From contig NC_134521.1 of NCBI RefSeq assembly GCF_027942865.1, positions 21,020,449 to 21,084,448 on the forward strand: DNA of 64,000 nucleotides, in the 5' to 3' direction. The notes below the pieces were generated by a model. That model saw nothing but the letters and a program-made list of their open reading frames with translations, had not been told where the DNA came from and did no database searches. Each line of letters begins with the position of its first letter. The stretch's first letter is position 1. This DNA is from Odontesthes bonariensis. Lineage: Eukaryota; Chordata; Actinopteri; Atheriniformes; Atherinopsidae. Positions 23,160 to 34,524 of the stretch are shown piece after piece. A program made the position numbers and the translations under genes.

Positions 23160-23322
23160 TACAGTACTTGATATTTAGTAGGCAGATGCTTTTATCCAAA
23201 GCGATGTGTGGTTCAGTTTCTTGTGCACGGTTACTTGTACATGTAGACTGGGGAAGTTGGGGATTGAACCTGCAACCTTCAGATTGAAGAATGATCAATC
23301 TACCCTTCCAACTGCCCCATAT
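23160..23322 (-). mobile_element. tRNA-derived SINE, second family
   Basis: On the - strand an A-box-like TGGGGCAGTTGG (23319-23308) and a B box GGTTCAATCC (23270-23261) precede the fish SINE/L2 tail type CGCTTTGGATAAAAGCATCT. Confidence 0.65.
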
Positions 23323-23387
23323 CTTGATAAAATGAGACGATATGGTCTCAATGAAATGGCATGAAAGGAACATATTAGGCAAAGTAC

Positions 23388-23916
23388 TTAAAGGTGGGGT
23401 AGGGGTTCTTTTTCTGGAGCATTTTTTTACATATTGCTTGAAATACTCTTCACACCCCCATTGCAACCAATTAATTAAAAGTTTTGACACAAAAATGAAA
23501 AGTTTTAGTGGCCTCTAGAACGAACAATCCAGGAAAAACACTATCCAATCATACTGAACGGACCGTTAACGATGATTGGATTCTGATGTCTATCAAACTG
23601 CAATCTGCTCCTCCCTCCCCCTCCTTCCCCCTGTGCACGTATCCTTCTTCGTGCACGAATTACGAGTCCAGAAGCTTGGCACCTAGCATTATTAAACGTA
23701 TAGTTAGCATATACTAAATATTAAATACTAAATACGGCAACGATCGATGCTTGCCGTCAGAACAGCGCTCGTGCACCTTCGTGCTCGTGAACAAGCATTG
23801 CGCGTTCATGTACTCTAGAGGCGTGGCTTCAGGGGGAATCTGAAGAAAAGGGTTGGGACTTTTGACCTGTGTATTTTCAAAATGCAGCTTCGCTGGACTC
23901 AAAATCCTACCTTTAA
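23388..23916. mobile_element. TTAA-flanked MITE
   Basis: TTAAAGGTGGGGTAGGGG at the left and the inverted TTAAAGGTAGGATTTTGA at the right, bounded by TTAA. Same terminal type as 16569-16955, with a different middle. Confidence 0.65.
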
Positions 23917-24100
23917 TTTGGTTTTTGTGGAATATTTTTTGAGCAGCTATAGTTTGAAGCTTTGACTACGGAACAATGTCACAGCTTATTTTAAGAGCAG
24001 CATTGCAATGTAGTTGTCTTTTCCTACATCCTTAAAAATCTGACGATATTTTCCAACAAGGGCATGGAAAAGTGGTCAGAAAAGACAATTGGAGCATTCC

Positions 24101-24578
24101 TTAAAGGACAAGACCGTTTTTTTGACATTGGGCCCTTGATTTCACATTATAACATGATGTTCTACTCACCCCTGCTTGTTGTTGGTAATTTGGAGCTGTT
24201 CCGAAGATATTCGAGAGGCGTCTGGCTGCTCTCTTGAGATATTCGGCCATGAAACGATTTCCTATGGGCAAGCTTATACAGGCACAAACTATGCTGTTTA
24301 TAATTTATTAATTACTGTACACTAGCACTGATAACGTGGAGGTGCGTCGCTTACTTAAAAAAATCCGGGTTACAGCAATTTTGAATTTTTCTCGTAAAGT
24401 GGGTCTGTGGGCTGTCTGTGGTAGTAGCACGATGATGACGTCAGTAACACCCACTTTACGCCTCTCGAATATCTTCGGAACGGCTCCAAATTACCAACAA
24501 CAAGCAGGGGTGAGTAGAACATCATGTTATAATGTGAAGTCAAGGGCCCAATGTCAAAAAAACGGTCTTGTCCTTTAA
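24101..24578. mobile_element. foldback MITE with ~130-bp inverted arms
   Basis: TTAAAGGACAAGACCGTTTT at the left is mirrored at the right. The arms continue through the GGGCCCTTGA, ACATGATGTTCTACTCACCC and ATTTGGAGC blocks to GAATATCTTCGGAAC. TTAA stands at each border. No coding capacity. Confidence 0.85.
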
Positions 24579-25314
24579 GTTTTTGGGTCCTCCACCTCTC
24601 TCACTGCTGACACCTTCATTCTGTTCTTTTTCTGCATTTAATACCTCAGAGTCTTGTCTATTATTTGGAATAAATCAACGTACACAGCCTCAATAATTAG
24701 GTGTCAGCTGAGCTGGAACAAGATGTTGCCCAATTTCCAGGACTCAATACACACCAAACAACAGGTTTGGGAAGACTGCAACAAATAATTTGTTGAAACA
24801 AAAGGGAATCTCTTTGCAAATATTATTTGAATTCTTCACACAGCTGAGGAGAAAGTCTTTTTTTAAGGCCTGTATTTCAGCTCCCATTATGGCCCCTGTG
24901 CATTTTTTCTATAAGCCCAAGCACATGGCTCCCCAGAGCCACACACACAGGGTACATTATGCGCGTACTGTAATGAATCGCTTGTAGCTATTTGCCTGGG
25001 AAGAACATATCATCGTAACATAATGTTTTTTGCAGCAGCAGATCTGCAGTAGTTTAGCAGTCTTAGTAAAAATACCTCAGATACATTTGTTAGAAACCAG
25101 AAGAAGTAAACATGTAGTAATTCTGGGGCCGACACGCAGCCACTACATGCATACAAATTCTTATCCTTTATACCCACGTAATCATTTCTACTTCTGTGAA
25201 ACTGCTCATGTTGCAAATATTGTACCTGCATGACCATAGCATGAGAATAATAACTGCCCTCATAGAAAGAACGAGATGCCAGAAGATTCCACGGCCTTGG
25301 CCCAGAGGTCACAA

Positions 25315-25758
25315 CTATGAGATGGACAAAGAACTGTTTCTTTGTTTAAAGAAATAACTCATATCAGTAAATATGCAGACCTTCGTCCATTCTACCCTAT
25401 AAAGGTTTCCTTGAACATTTGCATCACAAACTCTGCGTGTAAACTGTTCCCTTGCCGCAAGAAAATTCCCTATGCTTGTGAAATTAACAGTATCCTTATA
25501 TAAGTATTGATGAGTATTAGTATAAGTATTCTCATTCATTTTCCTAACAGCCACAATGAAAGTCCAGTCAATAAATACAGTGTTTGGGCAGAAAAGCTCA
25601 GACTCTCCTGATGCTGCTGGACCATCATGTGTCATGTTGCGATGCTCAGTCTTGTCTTGGTGTGATATCTTCAGATTAAACTTTCCCCTCTTTCCCCTCA
25701 GGCGCTCCATGAGTGCTGCCATCAACTTCCCATGTCTTGCTGGTGCTAAATTGGCCAC
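25315..25758 (-). CDS. unassigned 147-codon ORF
   Basis: Not recognised. The first 60 residues (MANLAPARHGKLMAALMERL onward) are basic and look more protein-like than the rest. The C-terminal half is compositionally random. No splice sites, promoter or family motif decide the question. It could be a relic of a retroelement or exon, or chance. Confidence 0.2.
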   Translation of the reverse strand: MANLAPARHGKLMAALMERLRGKRGKFNLKISHQDKTEHRNMTHDGPAASGESELFCPNTVFIDWTFIVAVRKMNENTYTNTHQYLYKDTVNFTSIGNFLAAREQFTRRVCDANVQGNLYRVEWTKVCIFTDMSYFFKQRNSSLSIS

Positions 25759-26039
25759 AAAACACTCATAAGGAGGAAGGAAAGGTTTGAAGAAGGTGTT
25801 TAATTACGAGCCTTCAGGCATGAGATTGTTGGATTGAAACTTGTCCTACACATTTTTCAATAGCCTTTCCATCATTAACTAATACATTTTGTACAAGCAG
25901 ACAAACATACCTGTTAGAGTTCTGCTGAGCTGAAAAACAGAATGAACAGAAGGCTGTTTCTGAGGCTGCAGTGTGCACAGGCTCAAAAACACTGGACTGT
26001 TGCAGGCGGTTGTAGTTCAAACTTGTCTTAGATGGTCAG

Positions 26040-26140
26040 ATGGACCCTCCGGGAGAGCAGAATCCAACTGAACATCTTTGGGATGTATTAGAACAGGAGC
26101 CTGGCAGCATTCATCCTCAGACCCAGTCCAGGAATTTCTT
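26040..26140 (+). pseudogene. Tc1-like transposase fragment
   Basis: NPTEHLWDVLEQ near 26060-26100 matches the last DDE block (NPIEHLWDVLER) of Tc1/mariner transposases. Only about 30 codons are recognisable. Confidence 0.45.
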
Positions 26141-26530
26141 AAATGTAACAGACACATAGTTTCAGTGGTGAAAACTTTTCCGATCTTGACTTTAAAGGTG
26201 CCATGGCATGAAAATAAATGGAGGCTTGTATATATTTTTATAGGCTTTAGTGGTCCCCTAATACTGTATCTGAGTTTTTTTCCCCAAAATTCTGCCTTGG
26301 TGCAGAATTACAGCCAGTCCCAAAAATGAGCTTTCCTTAGGATCCTCAGAATGAGCTGTTTAGGGTCTGCAGCTTTAAATGCAAATAAGGAGGAGAAAGG
26401 CGGGGCAAAGATTGCTCTGGTTTGCAAAGATGCACGTAGCGCTAGTCATTTCAATCAGGGGAAAGGCAGATATCGTGCGCGCAATAACACCAACAGCAGG
26501 ACGGCTATCAAAACAACAAATAAATATACA

Positions 26531-27178
26531 GTAAACCCTCGCTATAACGCGGTTCACCTTTCACGGTCTCGCTGCTTCACGGATTTGCATCGTGCATTGT
26601 GTTCTGCATTCTGATTGGCTAAACACTCTCTCCGCTTGTTCTCTACCTGTGTGTCAATAACGTTGCGGTTTAATATGTACACGTACACGTTCATTACAGT
26701 TCTCAAACATAATCGATGGTGGCATGTCGGTATATAAAAATATTTTTGCCCAAAAGAAAAAAGAGCGACAACAACTACCGACAACTAAGTTCTTCTCTCG
26801 AAAATACACACCTGCACCGCGGGCTTAAGAAGAAAAAACGCTACAGAGCGGAGTCAGGATGAAGCAGCTCAGTCAGAAGAGCAGTGAAATACACGTGAGT
26901 CACTATTTGTCCTACTGTACTTTGTATTTTTTTTCATAATCATTTTTCATTTTCTCCCGTTCTAATCCAATGACTCGGGTCGCCGTGGGGCGGCGCTGAT
27001 CTCCGCAATTTGAAGCCTTCAGTTCGTAGGCTATTGATGATTAAAATGATTATTTTACAGTACAGTACAGTAGTTATTTGTAAAAAATGACGTTTATACA
27101 GTATTTTTTTTTGTTAAACAAATGCTTGGACCTGTAAAAAGGTTTTGTTCTTTGGTTTCAATGTATTATGGAGTATTT
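26531..27178 (+). mobile_element. Tigger/pogo-like fragment
   Basis: Begins CAGTAAACCCTCGCTATAAC after a TA, followed by GCGGTTCACC and CTCGCTGCTTCACGG, the usual 5' end of Tigger-type elements. The mirrored 3' end is not found, so the element is truncated and the right border is approximate. Confidence 0.6.
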
Positions 27179-27625
27179 CATTAGCCTGGCTGACGCGTCC
27201 ACAATCTCGATGAGATGGTGGTCTGAGAACTAGGTGTGCATTTTCTCGTATTTGAGGCGTGGTTTACGAATGCCTAGAGCCATTTATTGGGCACTACGAA
27301 TGTCTATCAAATGGCGTCTGGTTCTTCCCATGCTGCTTTGCACGCGATTCATAGCCAATTGTATCACTTCAACCAGATGACGACAGAAATTCGACGAGGA
27401 AGAAGAAGAAAAAAAAGTAAAATAAAAGTAAACTTGCGCTCCAAGCTACTAAAAATGATGGTTCGGAGTAGATTCACCCTAGGGTCATTTGAACCGTGAC
27501 ATCCAACCAAGTTTTTCTGATATTGGCTGAACATCAGCCGAGTTACTGAGTTATTCCGAATAGCTTAGTACAAGCGCTAATGGACTAACTAACTGGCAGT
27601 ATCTCCAAAATTACCACACTAAAAT

Positions 27626-27631
27626 CACATG
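27626..27631 (+). repeat. target-site duplication CACATG, left copy
   Basis: CACATG directly precedes the palindrome start AGAGAGTAG. The second copy is 41371-41376. The uninterrupted site in the sister foldback arm (43337-43357, reverse) has a single copy. Confidence 0.85.
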
Positions 27632-27669
27632 AGAGAGTAGTATAGGATACTTTGTGTCAAAAAAAGATT

Positions 27670-27810
27670 TATGGGGGGTAATAAAAGTGTGATTTATGAG
27701 GGGGGGTAATAAAACGTCATTTGACAGGTGACCTTTTGACCTCCGTATGTCCTGTCACATCAAAGGGTTAGCTCACATCAAAGGGGTAGCTCACATCAAA
27801 GGGTCAGCGA
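27670..27810. repeat. subterminal direct repeats of the palindrome, left arm
   Basis: GATTTATG-G6/7-TAATAAAA occurs twice (about 27666-27686 and 27691-27715), and CACATCAAAGGG three times (about 27756-27802). The mirrored set is at about 41192-41332. Such repeats are often binding sites for a transposase or replication protein; that role is inferred. Confidence 0.6.
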
Positions 27811-27887
27811 TAACAAGTTGCTGGTGGTGTGGGTTAGGGGTGGGTGTTAGGGGGGTTCAATATGTTTGAGTAGTAACAGTATTGACA

Positions 27888-28480
27888 ATCAAATCAAATT
27901 TATTTGTATAACACATTTCGTGTACAAAACAATTCAAAGTACTTCACGTAAAATAAAAGCAAATCAAGTAAAGTCTTTCATTGTCAGATACACAGAACAA
28001 CAGAGTCGGGCACTGAAATTCATGACATAAGTACGCTAACAATAAATAGTCAATATAGATACTATAAAATATACATTTTACGTTAATTACTAGTGCTATA
28101 CTGAACATATAATACACTTAATAGCCTATGCTAATCTAAGACCTATACTAACCTAGAAACCCAAGATAAAAATACAATATTGTGTAATATTGCATGTTGT
28201 AGTGCATTTCAGCAGGGAGTGTAAGAAGCATTAAAATATATAAAAGAATATAAAGAGAAACAAATAAAATAATTTTAAATTAATTTAAAAACAAGCAACT
28301 GTCCAGATAAATTAAAATATATCGTGCAGATTCCACACATAGACACATGAGAAAAGTAATGTTTTTAACCTGGATTTAAAAATGTCTCCATTTGGAGAGA
28401 GTTTAATCTCCACTGGCAGTTTGCTCCACTTGTTTGCAGCATAACAGCTAAATGCTGCTTCTTTGTGTTTTATAAATAAA
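27888..28480 (-). pseudogene. L2-like LINE 3' end inside the left arm
   Basis: Read on the - strand: YAANKWSKLPVEIKL, then IFKSRLKTLLFSC and a UTR ending ATACAAATAAATTTGATTTG. This is the usual C-terminus and tail of fish L2-type LINEs. The inverted copy is at 40523-41115. Confidence 0.65.
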
Positions 28481-29038
28481 AAGATGGTAAACTGTCAAGA
28501 TTTAAAATACTGCATTCTTGATTGTTTCAAAAAGTATGTAGACAGGCTATAGATAGTTTAAATGCTAATATGTTAAAGTTTACACGAGACAGTCAGACGA
28601 TTCAAATCGCATTGTGGCAAATCAAGGAGTGAGTTTCCACAGCAGGGGTCCACGGGAACCTGTCAAAATGGGTGGTTTCAGGGTAAGTGATGAATACAGT
28701 AAAAAGGCTGAATTTCCAGTCTCATCCCGTAAGGTGACTTGGGGGATGTTGGAGGTGTGATAAGAATCCAGCCTGACTTTAAGAACCAATGAGATGACAG
28801 GAGGGTGGGGGGTTTTGGTAATGGATAAAAATAAAAATAAAAATGTCTCTATTTGGTGAAAGTTTAATCTCCATTGGCAGTTTGTTCCACTTGTTTGCAG
28901 CATAACAGCTAAATGCTGCTTCTCTGTGTCTAGTTTAAATGCTAATATGTTAAAGTTTACACGAGACTGTCAGACGTTTCAAATCGCATTGAGGCATATC
29001 AAGGTGTGAGTTTCCACAGCAGGGGTCCACGGGAACCT
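28379..29038. repeat. tandem duplication, left arm
   Basis: The segment 28379-28660 is repeated in diverged form at 28840-29038, covering the KLPVEIKL-type block and the sequence ending CAGCAGGGGTCCACGGGAAC. The inverted set is at 39965-40624. Confidence 0.7.
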
Positions 29039-29527
29039 GAAAAAAAAAAAAGAAAAGATTATTCAAGAAAACCCTTGAAACAGGAAGCACAAAGAGATGT
29101 TAATGTGACCTCACACCAACAGTATATCTGCATCCGCACCAGACAAGAATAACTCAATAAACTGGCTTATGTTACCCCTCATACTTTATGTTACTTTGCT
29201 GCTAAAAGATTTATTTATCTCCAGTTGAGCAGTGTAAAGAAAATTTACTCAACATTTAATTAGCCAAATTCAATATGATCTGCTGTATTCAATGCAATTT
29301 ATTATTAATAAAGGTAATCACACACACACACACACAGCCAGAGACAAACAACGACATGTTTTCACGAGTGCTGACAGTTTTCTATTCTCAGGTAAACTTC
29401 ATCTCAGGGCAAATACTAAACCAGACAGATTTGTCAGCCTTCTTCAGGTAGGCTACTTCTAAATAGGAGTCTGCACACCTATTAACTAAGCCGGGGTGAA
29501 TAAAAGCTTACAAAAAATAAAAATAAA

Positions 29528-30725
29528 AATAAAAAAACCTTATTCATCCATTGTTGTGCAACAACCCAGAAGTAGATCTCCTAGGGATGTTTAGAGTTGA
29601 TATTAAGAATGATTTAAGTTTAAAAAAAAAACAAAAAAAAAACAAAAAAACAAAGCAGATGTAAAAGAAAAAACCCTCCTAACGACATGCAGAGAAATAA
29701 ACTACAGTCAAAATAAAGTTTTCAAACAGAGTTCGAGCACGCTCCTAAAACACCTGAGCACCAAGTTACCCACGAAGTGATCAGAACTGATCAGAAGTGT
29801 AAAGAGATAGATGTTCCAGGCAACTACAGGCTTAGAAAAAATTATTTAGAGATAACGGTAAGTCACTCGTCTAGCAGAGTCAGGTTCTCAGCTGTCATCC
29901 TGAGAACTACCAATGTCTGATTCTATCTTTTATTCTGAGATCTTCTGAATTTCCAGTTAAACATTTATATCAGATATGTGTAACAGATAGTTAGATGTAC
30001 AAGTCACATCCTGCATTTACTGTTACAATGTTAACTCAAATGTGAACTAAATCTTCATGGCAGCAAAAGACTCCAGCGCGCACACACACACAGAAAAGTA
30101 GTCAAGAGTTATCTTTCCACAAAACCTTTTAGGTGTGCAGTGCAATTGTCCAAACAACAAACAAACAAAAAAAAAAAACCCTTATTCATCCATTGTAGAC
30201 AGTGCATCAGCTGCGGCGGGAATTTCGAGAGTTACGACGACTGTTGTGCAACAACCCAGAAGTAGATCTCCTATGTTTAGAGTTGATATTAAGAATGATT
30301 TAAGTTTAAAAAAAAATTGAAAAATTGAAAAAAAAAAAGCAGATGTAAAAGAAAAAAAAACCCCTCCTAACGACACGCAGAGAAATAAACTACAGTCAAA
30401 ATAAAGTTTTTCAAACAGAGTGCAACATGTTCCTAAAACACCTGATTGCTAAGTTACCCACAAAGTGTTTAGAACTGATCACAAGTGTAGAGAGATAGAT
30501 GTTCCCTTATGATTAAAACTAAAGTCAACATTTAATAAACTTCAAAATTTTATTTTCCACACAGAGGAAATGATCACCATTAACTGCATGAATGAACAGT
30601 TTAGTCACAGAGGCACTAAGTATGTTCTCATGAGAACAGGGTACGACCTCTGACAACTACAGGCTTAGAAAGAATGATTTGGAGATAACAGTAAGTCATT
30701 CTTCTAGCAGAGACAGAATATAGCA
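29528..30725. repeat. duplicated ~0.4-0.55-kb module, left arm
   Basis: 29528-29890 and 30176-30725 share blocks in order: TTATTCATCCATTG, CAACAACCCAGAAGTAGATC, GTTGATATTAAGAATGATTT, AACGACA-GCAGAGAAATAAA, and ACTACAGGCTTAGAAA-AAT ending at a donor-like GTAAGTCA. The second copy has 48 extra bases after CATCCATTG. Function unknown. Mirrored at 38278-39475. Confidence 0.7.
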
Positions 30726-30733
30726 TTTGAATA

Positions 30734-30746
30734 CCCCCCCCCCCCC
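30734..30746. repeat. poly-C run, 13 bases (20 in the other arm)
   Basis: C13 here pairs with G20 at 38250-38269. This is the largest length difference between the arms. Confidence 0.9.
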
Positions 30747-32469
30747 AAGTCAAAGGTGAAAGTGTATAACAATAGACTCTGCTCTTCAAAAGCTTCAATA
30801 GGCCAATTCACATATATTCCTGATAAAATAATGTTAATTTTGCAACATTCCAAAATAATGGACCTGAATCCGACTCAACGTCTGATTGTAGTATTAGGAG
30901 ATAACCTAAGTGTATATAAGATGTTAACCAGCAAACAAGGCCTGAGTTCATTCAGCCTTAAAGACTTCAGACTCTGCTTAATCCATCCTTCATTTGAAAT
31001 CAAAACACGATAAGCTCAACTGAGATGGCTTTGTGGTAAGATTCAAACACGAACAGTTGTTCGATTTGATGAGTAAATACTGGAACAAGTGAGCATGCAA
31101 AGAAAACATATTGATCTCCTGGAGACTCAGGATTAAATATAATAAAAAATGATCAAAGTCTAATCTTTCTTGAATTGTTTAAAACATTGGTTACTGCTTC
31201 AACTGCGTTTTGTGTTGTTTTTCTGATAGTTTATGCTCCCCGAAAGAATTGATTAAGCTGAAATTAAAACTTCATGCTTTAGTTTTGCATAAAGACCTTA
31301 TAAATGTACACTTTATGCCCACCAAACTCTTGTATGCTCTTAGATTTTACATGAATGTAACCTTAAAACCAATACTAATATTATTATTAAGCTTGATTTG
31401 TAAATATTTTGAACATGAACAACTTTTCTTGATCTTATGTACTAGTAATTTGTAGATCTTAAATCAACTTAAGCTGAAGGCGCAAGCCAAATTCTTTAAC
31501 TCCATTTCCCCACCTTGGTTTATTTAAGACAACTACGTATTTATCTTAAACAGAATACCGGCACACAACCGGTTCTAGTCTGGAATAGCTACTGTAGTGG
31601 ATTTTTTTATTTTTTTTTTATCAAGTGAGTAAGAAGACTACTCAGATAATATATTTATTCAAAGGCAGAATATAGCATCAAAGAACAAATAAGGCTCCTC
31701 TGTTCTATATCTAAGATAAGATGGGTGTCTCTTTATAACCCCCTAGAGTTAATCTCCCCAGAAAGTATCCACCATAAACCCCCTCTGTCTTCTCTCACTG
31801 ACCACTGAAGACAAGCAACACAGGCCACTCTGTAAAATCAATATTAAAGGTGATATTTAAAAAGTGAAACGTTATTTCATTTAACTAAAAGAGGGCAGGA
31901 GGGTTAAATTAGCCACACAATATTAAATATTCTGCATCTAATGATTAATTTCTCACATCTTTGAATTACTACTCTTGCGAACATTTCATGACACAGAAAA
32001 TGTATCCTAAATTGTATATCCAACCAACATGAAAATTCCATACACTGCAGACGATGGCAGCAATAACCAGTGTTTCAATCTTATTCTATTTTTTATTACC
32101 ATTACCATTATTTTATAACCAAAGAAAAACCATGCCTTTCAACAAATTTAAAAACTAGACTGGATACAAATGAGCACGTTCACCAAATGCAGTCTAAAAC
32201 AGCAATCAAAGAGATGATAGATTCATTTCAGAAGTTGGGTATAGGGAGACTTTCCAATAAAGAATATCAATTTGCTATCTGGAGGGACCAACATTGGATA
32301 TAAATCAGTTAATTTACGTGTTGAGGGTCGACTAAGATTAAATATTCCTAGTTTTTCCCCGTTGTTCTTAATATCTGACCATCCCACACCTGGACTCAAA
32401 ATAGTGTAACATGATGTGGAAAGTTTGAAATGCAATGAAATTACACGTGCTGCATCGTTACTCGTTATT

Positions 32470-32600
32470 ATAAACGCACACACACACACATAAAAACGTA
32501 CACTCATTCATGCACAAACACACCCACACGCATACAAACACGCAAACATGCATATAAAAACACACACAGAGAGACACACAAGCATGCACACAGTTTAAAG
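32470..32600. repeat. CA-rich microsatellite, left arm
   Basis: Interrupted CACACA/CAAACA repeats, mirrored as GTGTGT-rich sequence at 36396-36526. ORFs crossing it are composed of V/C/F/L runs and are not credible genes. Confidence 0.85.
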
Positions 32601-32639
32601 AAGGGGAAAAGTTGTAAAGAAAAAAAAAGCACAAGCAGG

Positions 32640-32945
32640 AAAGAGAGGGGAGGGATGCTTTAAATGGAGAGGGGACATGCTTGATCTGTTTGTTCACAAA
32701 GAGTTAAGCCCAATGTTTTCAGGTGTTCTAGTCACTTTTTGTTTTTACATGACATTTGTATTTGTATGTGGTATACTGGCCTTGAGATTTTTTTAACAAG
32801 TTGAAAGAAAATGACAAGGATGAAAAGAAAATGTGTAATGTGTGAAGTGATGGGAGATGCTTTAAAGGGGGAAGGGACATACTTGCCAATACATATTCTT
32901 TTGTTCAAAAGAGTTGAGCGCAATGTTTTAAGGTGCTCTTGTACG
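32640..32945. repeat. diverged tandem pair, left arm
   Basis: GGGAGGGATGCTTTAAATGG...AATGTTTTCAGGTGTTCTAG (32646-32732) and GGGAGATGCTTTAAAGGGGG...AATGTTTTAAGGTGCTCTTG (32851-32942) are related copies about 205 bp apart. Mirrored in the right arm. Confidence 0.65.
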
Positions 32946-33146
32946 CTCCGCTGTACTGCTGTTACAGCCAAACATTTTGAATAATATAAACAATTTGATT
33001 TTCAAACTTTCGACCGATTTCTTTAATAACTACACTACACAATGCTTTTACTTTCAGTGCTTGAGTAGTAATTTTAAAAATAAACTACTTGCAATACTTA
33101 AGTACAAAACATGTTTAATACTTTAATACTTCCACTTAAGTACGGT

Positions 33147-33450
33147 GCTTATAGATGGTGATAAAAAGACAAAAAGAAAAAAAAGTTTTAAAAAAACAAG
33201 TTCATAATCACTCAATTCCAATATTTCCTGAACATAATGAGATTCAAAATGGATGCCACCTGATTACGTCATAATATGCAAATTAGATCAATAATTTCAT
33301 ACCCCACATAAACTATGGATCATGGGCAACATTTTTCTAATGTACAGTAGGCATCTATCTTTAACCCCCTTTCAGCCACCAGCTTTTTGAAATATTAATG
33401 TCAAAATCCAGTATTTAAAAAAAAAAAAAAACAATCTTGGTGCCTAAAGG
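33147..33450. repeat. dispersed repeat, left-arm copy
   Basis: Matches 13-310 of the window. It is followed at 33457-33493 by a 37-bp sequence (ATTCCAAAATAATGGACCTG core) that also occurs at 30840-30876. Confidence 0.75.
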
Positions 33451-34112
33451 CTTAATATTGCAACATTCCAAAATAATGGACCTGAATCCGACTTAAAGAG
33501 CACTTCTACTTCTAGTCAAGTCACTTTTTTGATAGAGTACTTGTACTTCTACTCAAGTCTGAATCGTTTGTAGGCTACTTTATACATGTATGGTTCTAAC
33601 ACTTTATTCTTTTCCTGAAATAGTTGAAAAGATCGATTCAAATGACTAGTTATTTAGGAAGCTGCAGTTTGGGGTGCTGTTAAACTTTACAGCGTACTTT
33701 TATCGCCCAGAAAAAACATCTAGCGTGTTTCATGAGTGATGGACTGACTCTGCGTCAGTACTATTAGCCTAAGCTGCGTTAGAGCGCAAAGGTGATCCGT
33801 TTAAATGTCAAATGCTATCTTCGTGTAGCCTGCACCTTTAACTGAACATTGTCAACTACATCTACACTAACCCAGTTATCAAAAAGCACAGGTTTCTTTA
33901 CACTGTTTCTTGGTACTCAGTCAAGATCAGCTGTAAATCAGCCCCACACAGAGCCGTAGTTACACAGCAGCAGGGCAGTTAAAGAAATCTACCCGCAGTC
34001 CAGGAGGCTGGAGCCGGTTTGGAAGATACATTTTATTACTACCCAGCAATAAACAGTCAGGAGACCATCTTATGTAGGCAGCACTTAATATAGAGGAATT
34101 ACAATGATATGT

Positions 34113-34471
34113 TTAAAGAAAGAAAAAAAAAAAATAATTCGTATGTAATTTACAACTTTGAGGACTGCAGCTATTGCGAACAGCGTCAGCCGTGACATTT
34201 CCAGTCTCACCTGCTTTCTGATGCACCAACCGATCATCCGGTCTGGTCTGTAGGTAGTTTAGGGGCCCGCATCGTTTTAGATCGAAAATGTGTGGAGAGC
34301 GGCGAGGACCGAAAGAGTTTCTGTGGCACTGCATGCAGGGACAATCTGACCAGGCCTCGGTCGGACATCAAAGACCCCCTCCCACCCCCTTCAGTCAGGA
34401 AGATTTTACTCTGCTCCCCCAAAGGTAAGAGGTTCAACCGCGCCAAAAATTACCGGAGTGAAGCAGCTTCA
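34113..34471. other. innermost part of the left arm, GC-richer, unassigned
   Basis: This part is more GC-rich than the rest of the arm and open in a + frame (34292 onward, rich in R/K/P) and in - frames. A donor-like AAAG|GTAAGAGG lies at 34421-34432. I recognise no family. The same sequence is inverted at 34525-34883. Confidence 0.35.
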
Positions 34472-34524
34472 CCGGGGGATGCTCCAGTAACCTCATCATC
34501 ACCCTAGAACGTGTCTCCGGTTGA
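34472..34524. other. 53-bp centre of the palindrome
   Basis: The only unpaired sequence between the arms. It contains CTCATCATCACCC and no evident motif. Its presence means the arms are not joined by a perfect hairpin. Confidence 0.85.

Larger units (their letters stand above)
24579..26191. other. intergenic stretch with one unassigned ORF
   Basis: Apart from the ORF at 25315-25758 and a Tc1-like fragment near 26.05 kb nothing was recognised. Confidence 0.45.

Noticed and set aside
30756..31455. ORFs of 81-85 codons in the left arm as genes
   Set aside because: The first is interrupted in the other arm by one substitution (38120), and both are AT-rich, without motifs, and appear only because the arms are doubled.
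32458..32697. ORFs over the CA-rich stretch and their mirror copies
   Set aside because: Amino acid composition (V, C, F, L runs) follows the microsatellite.
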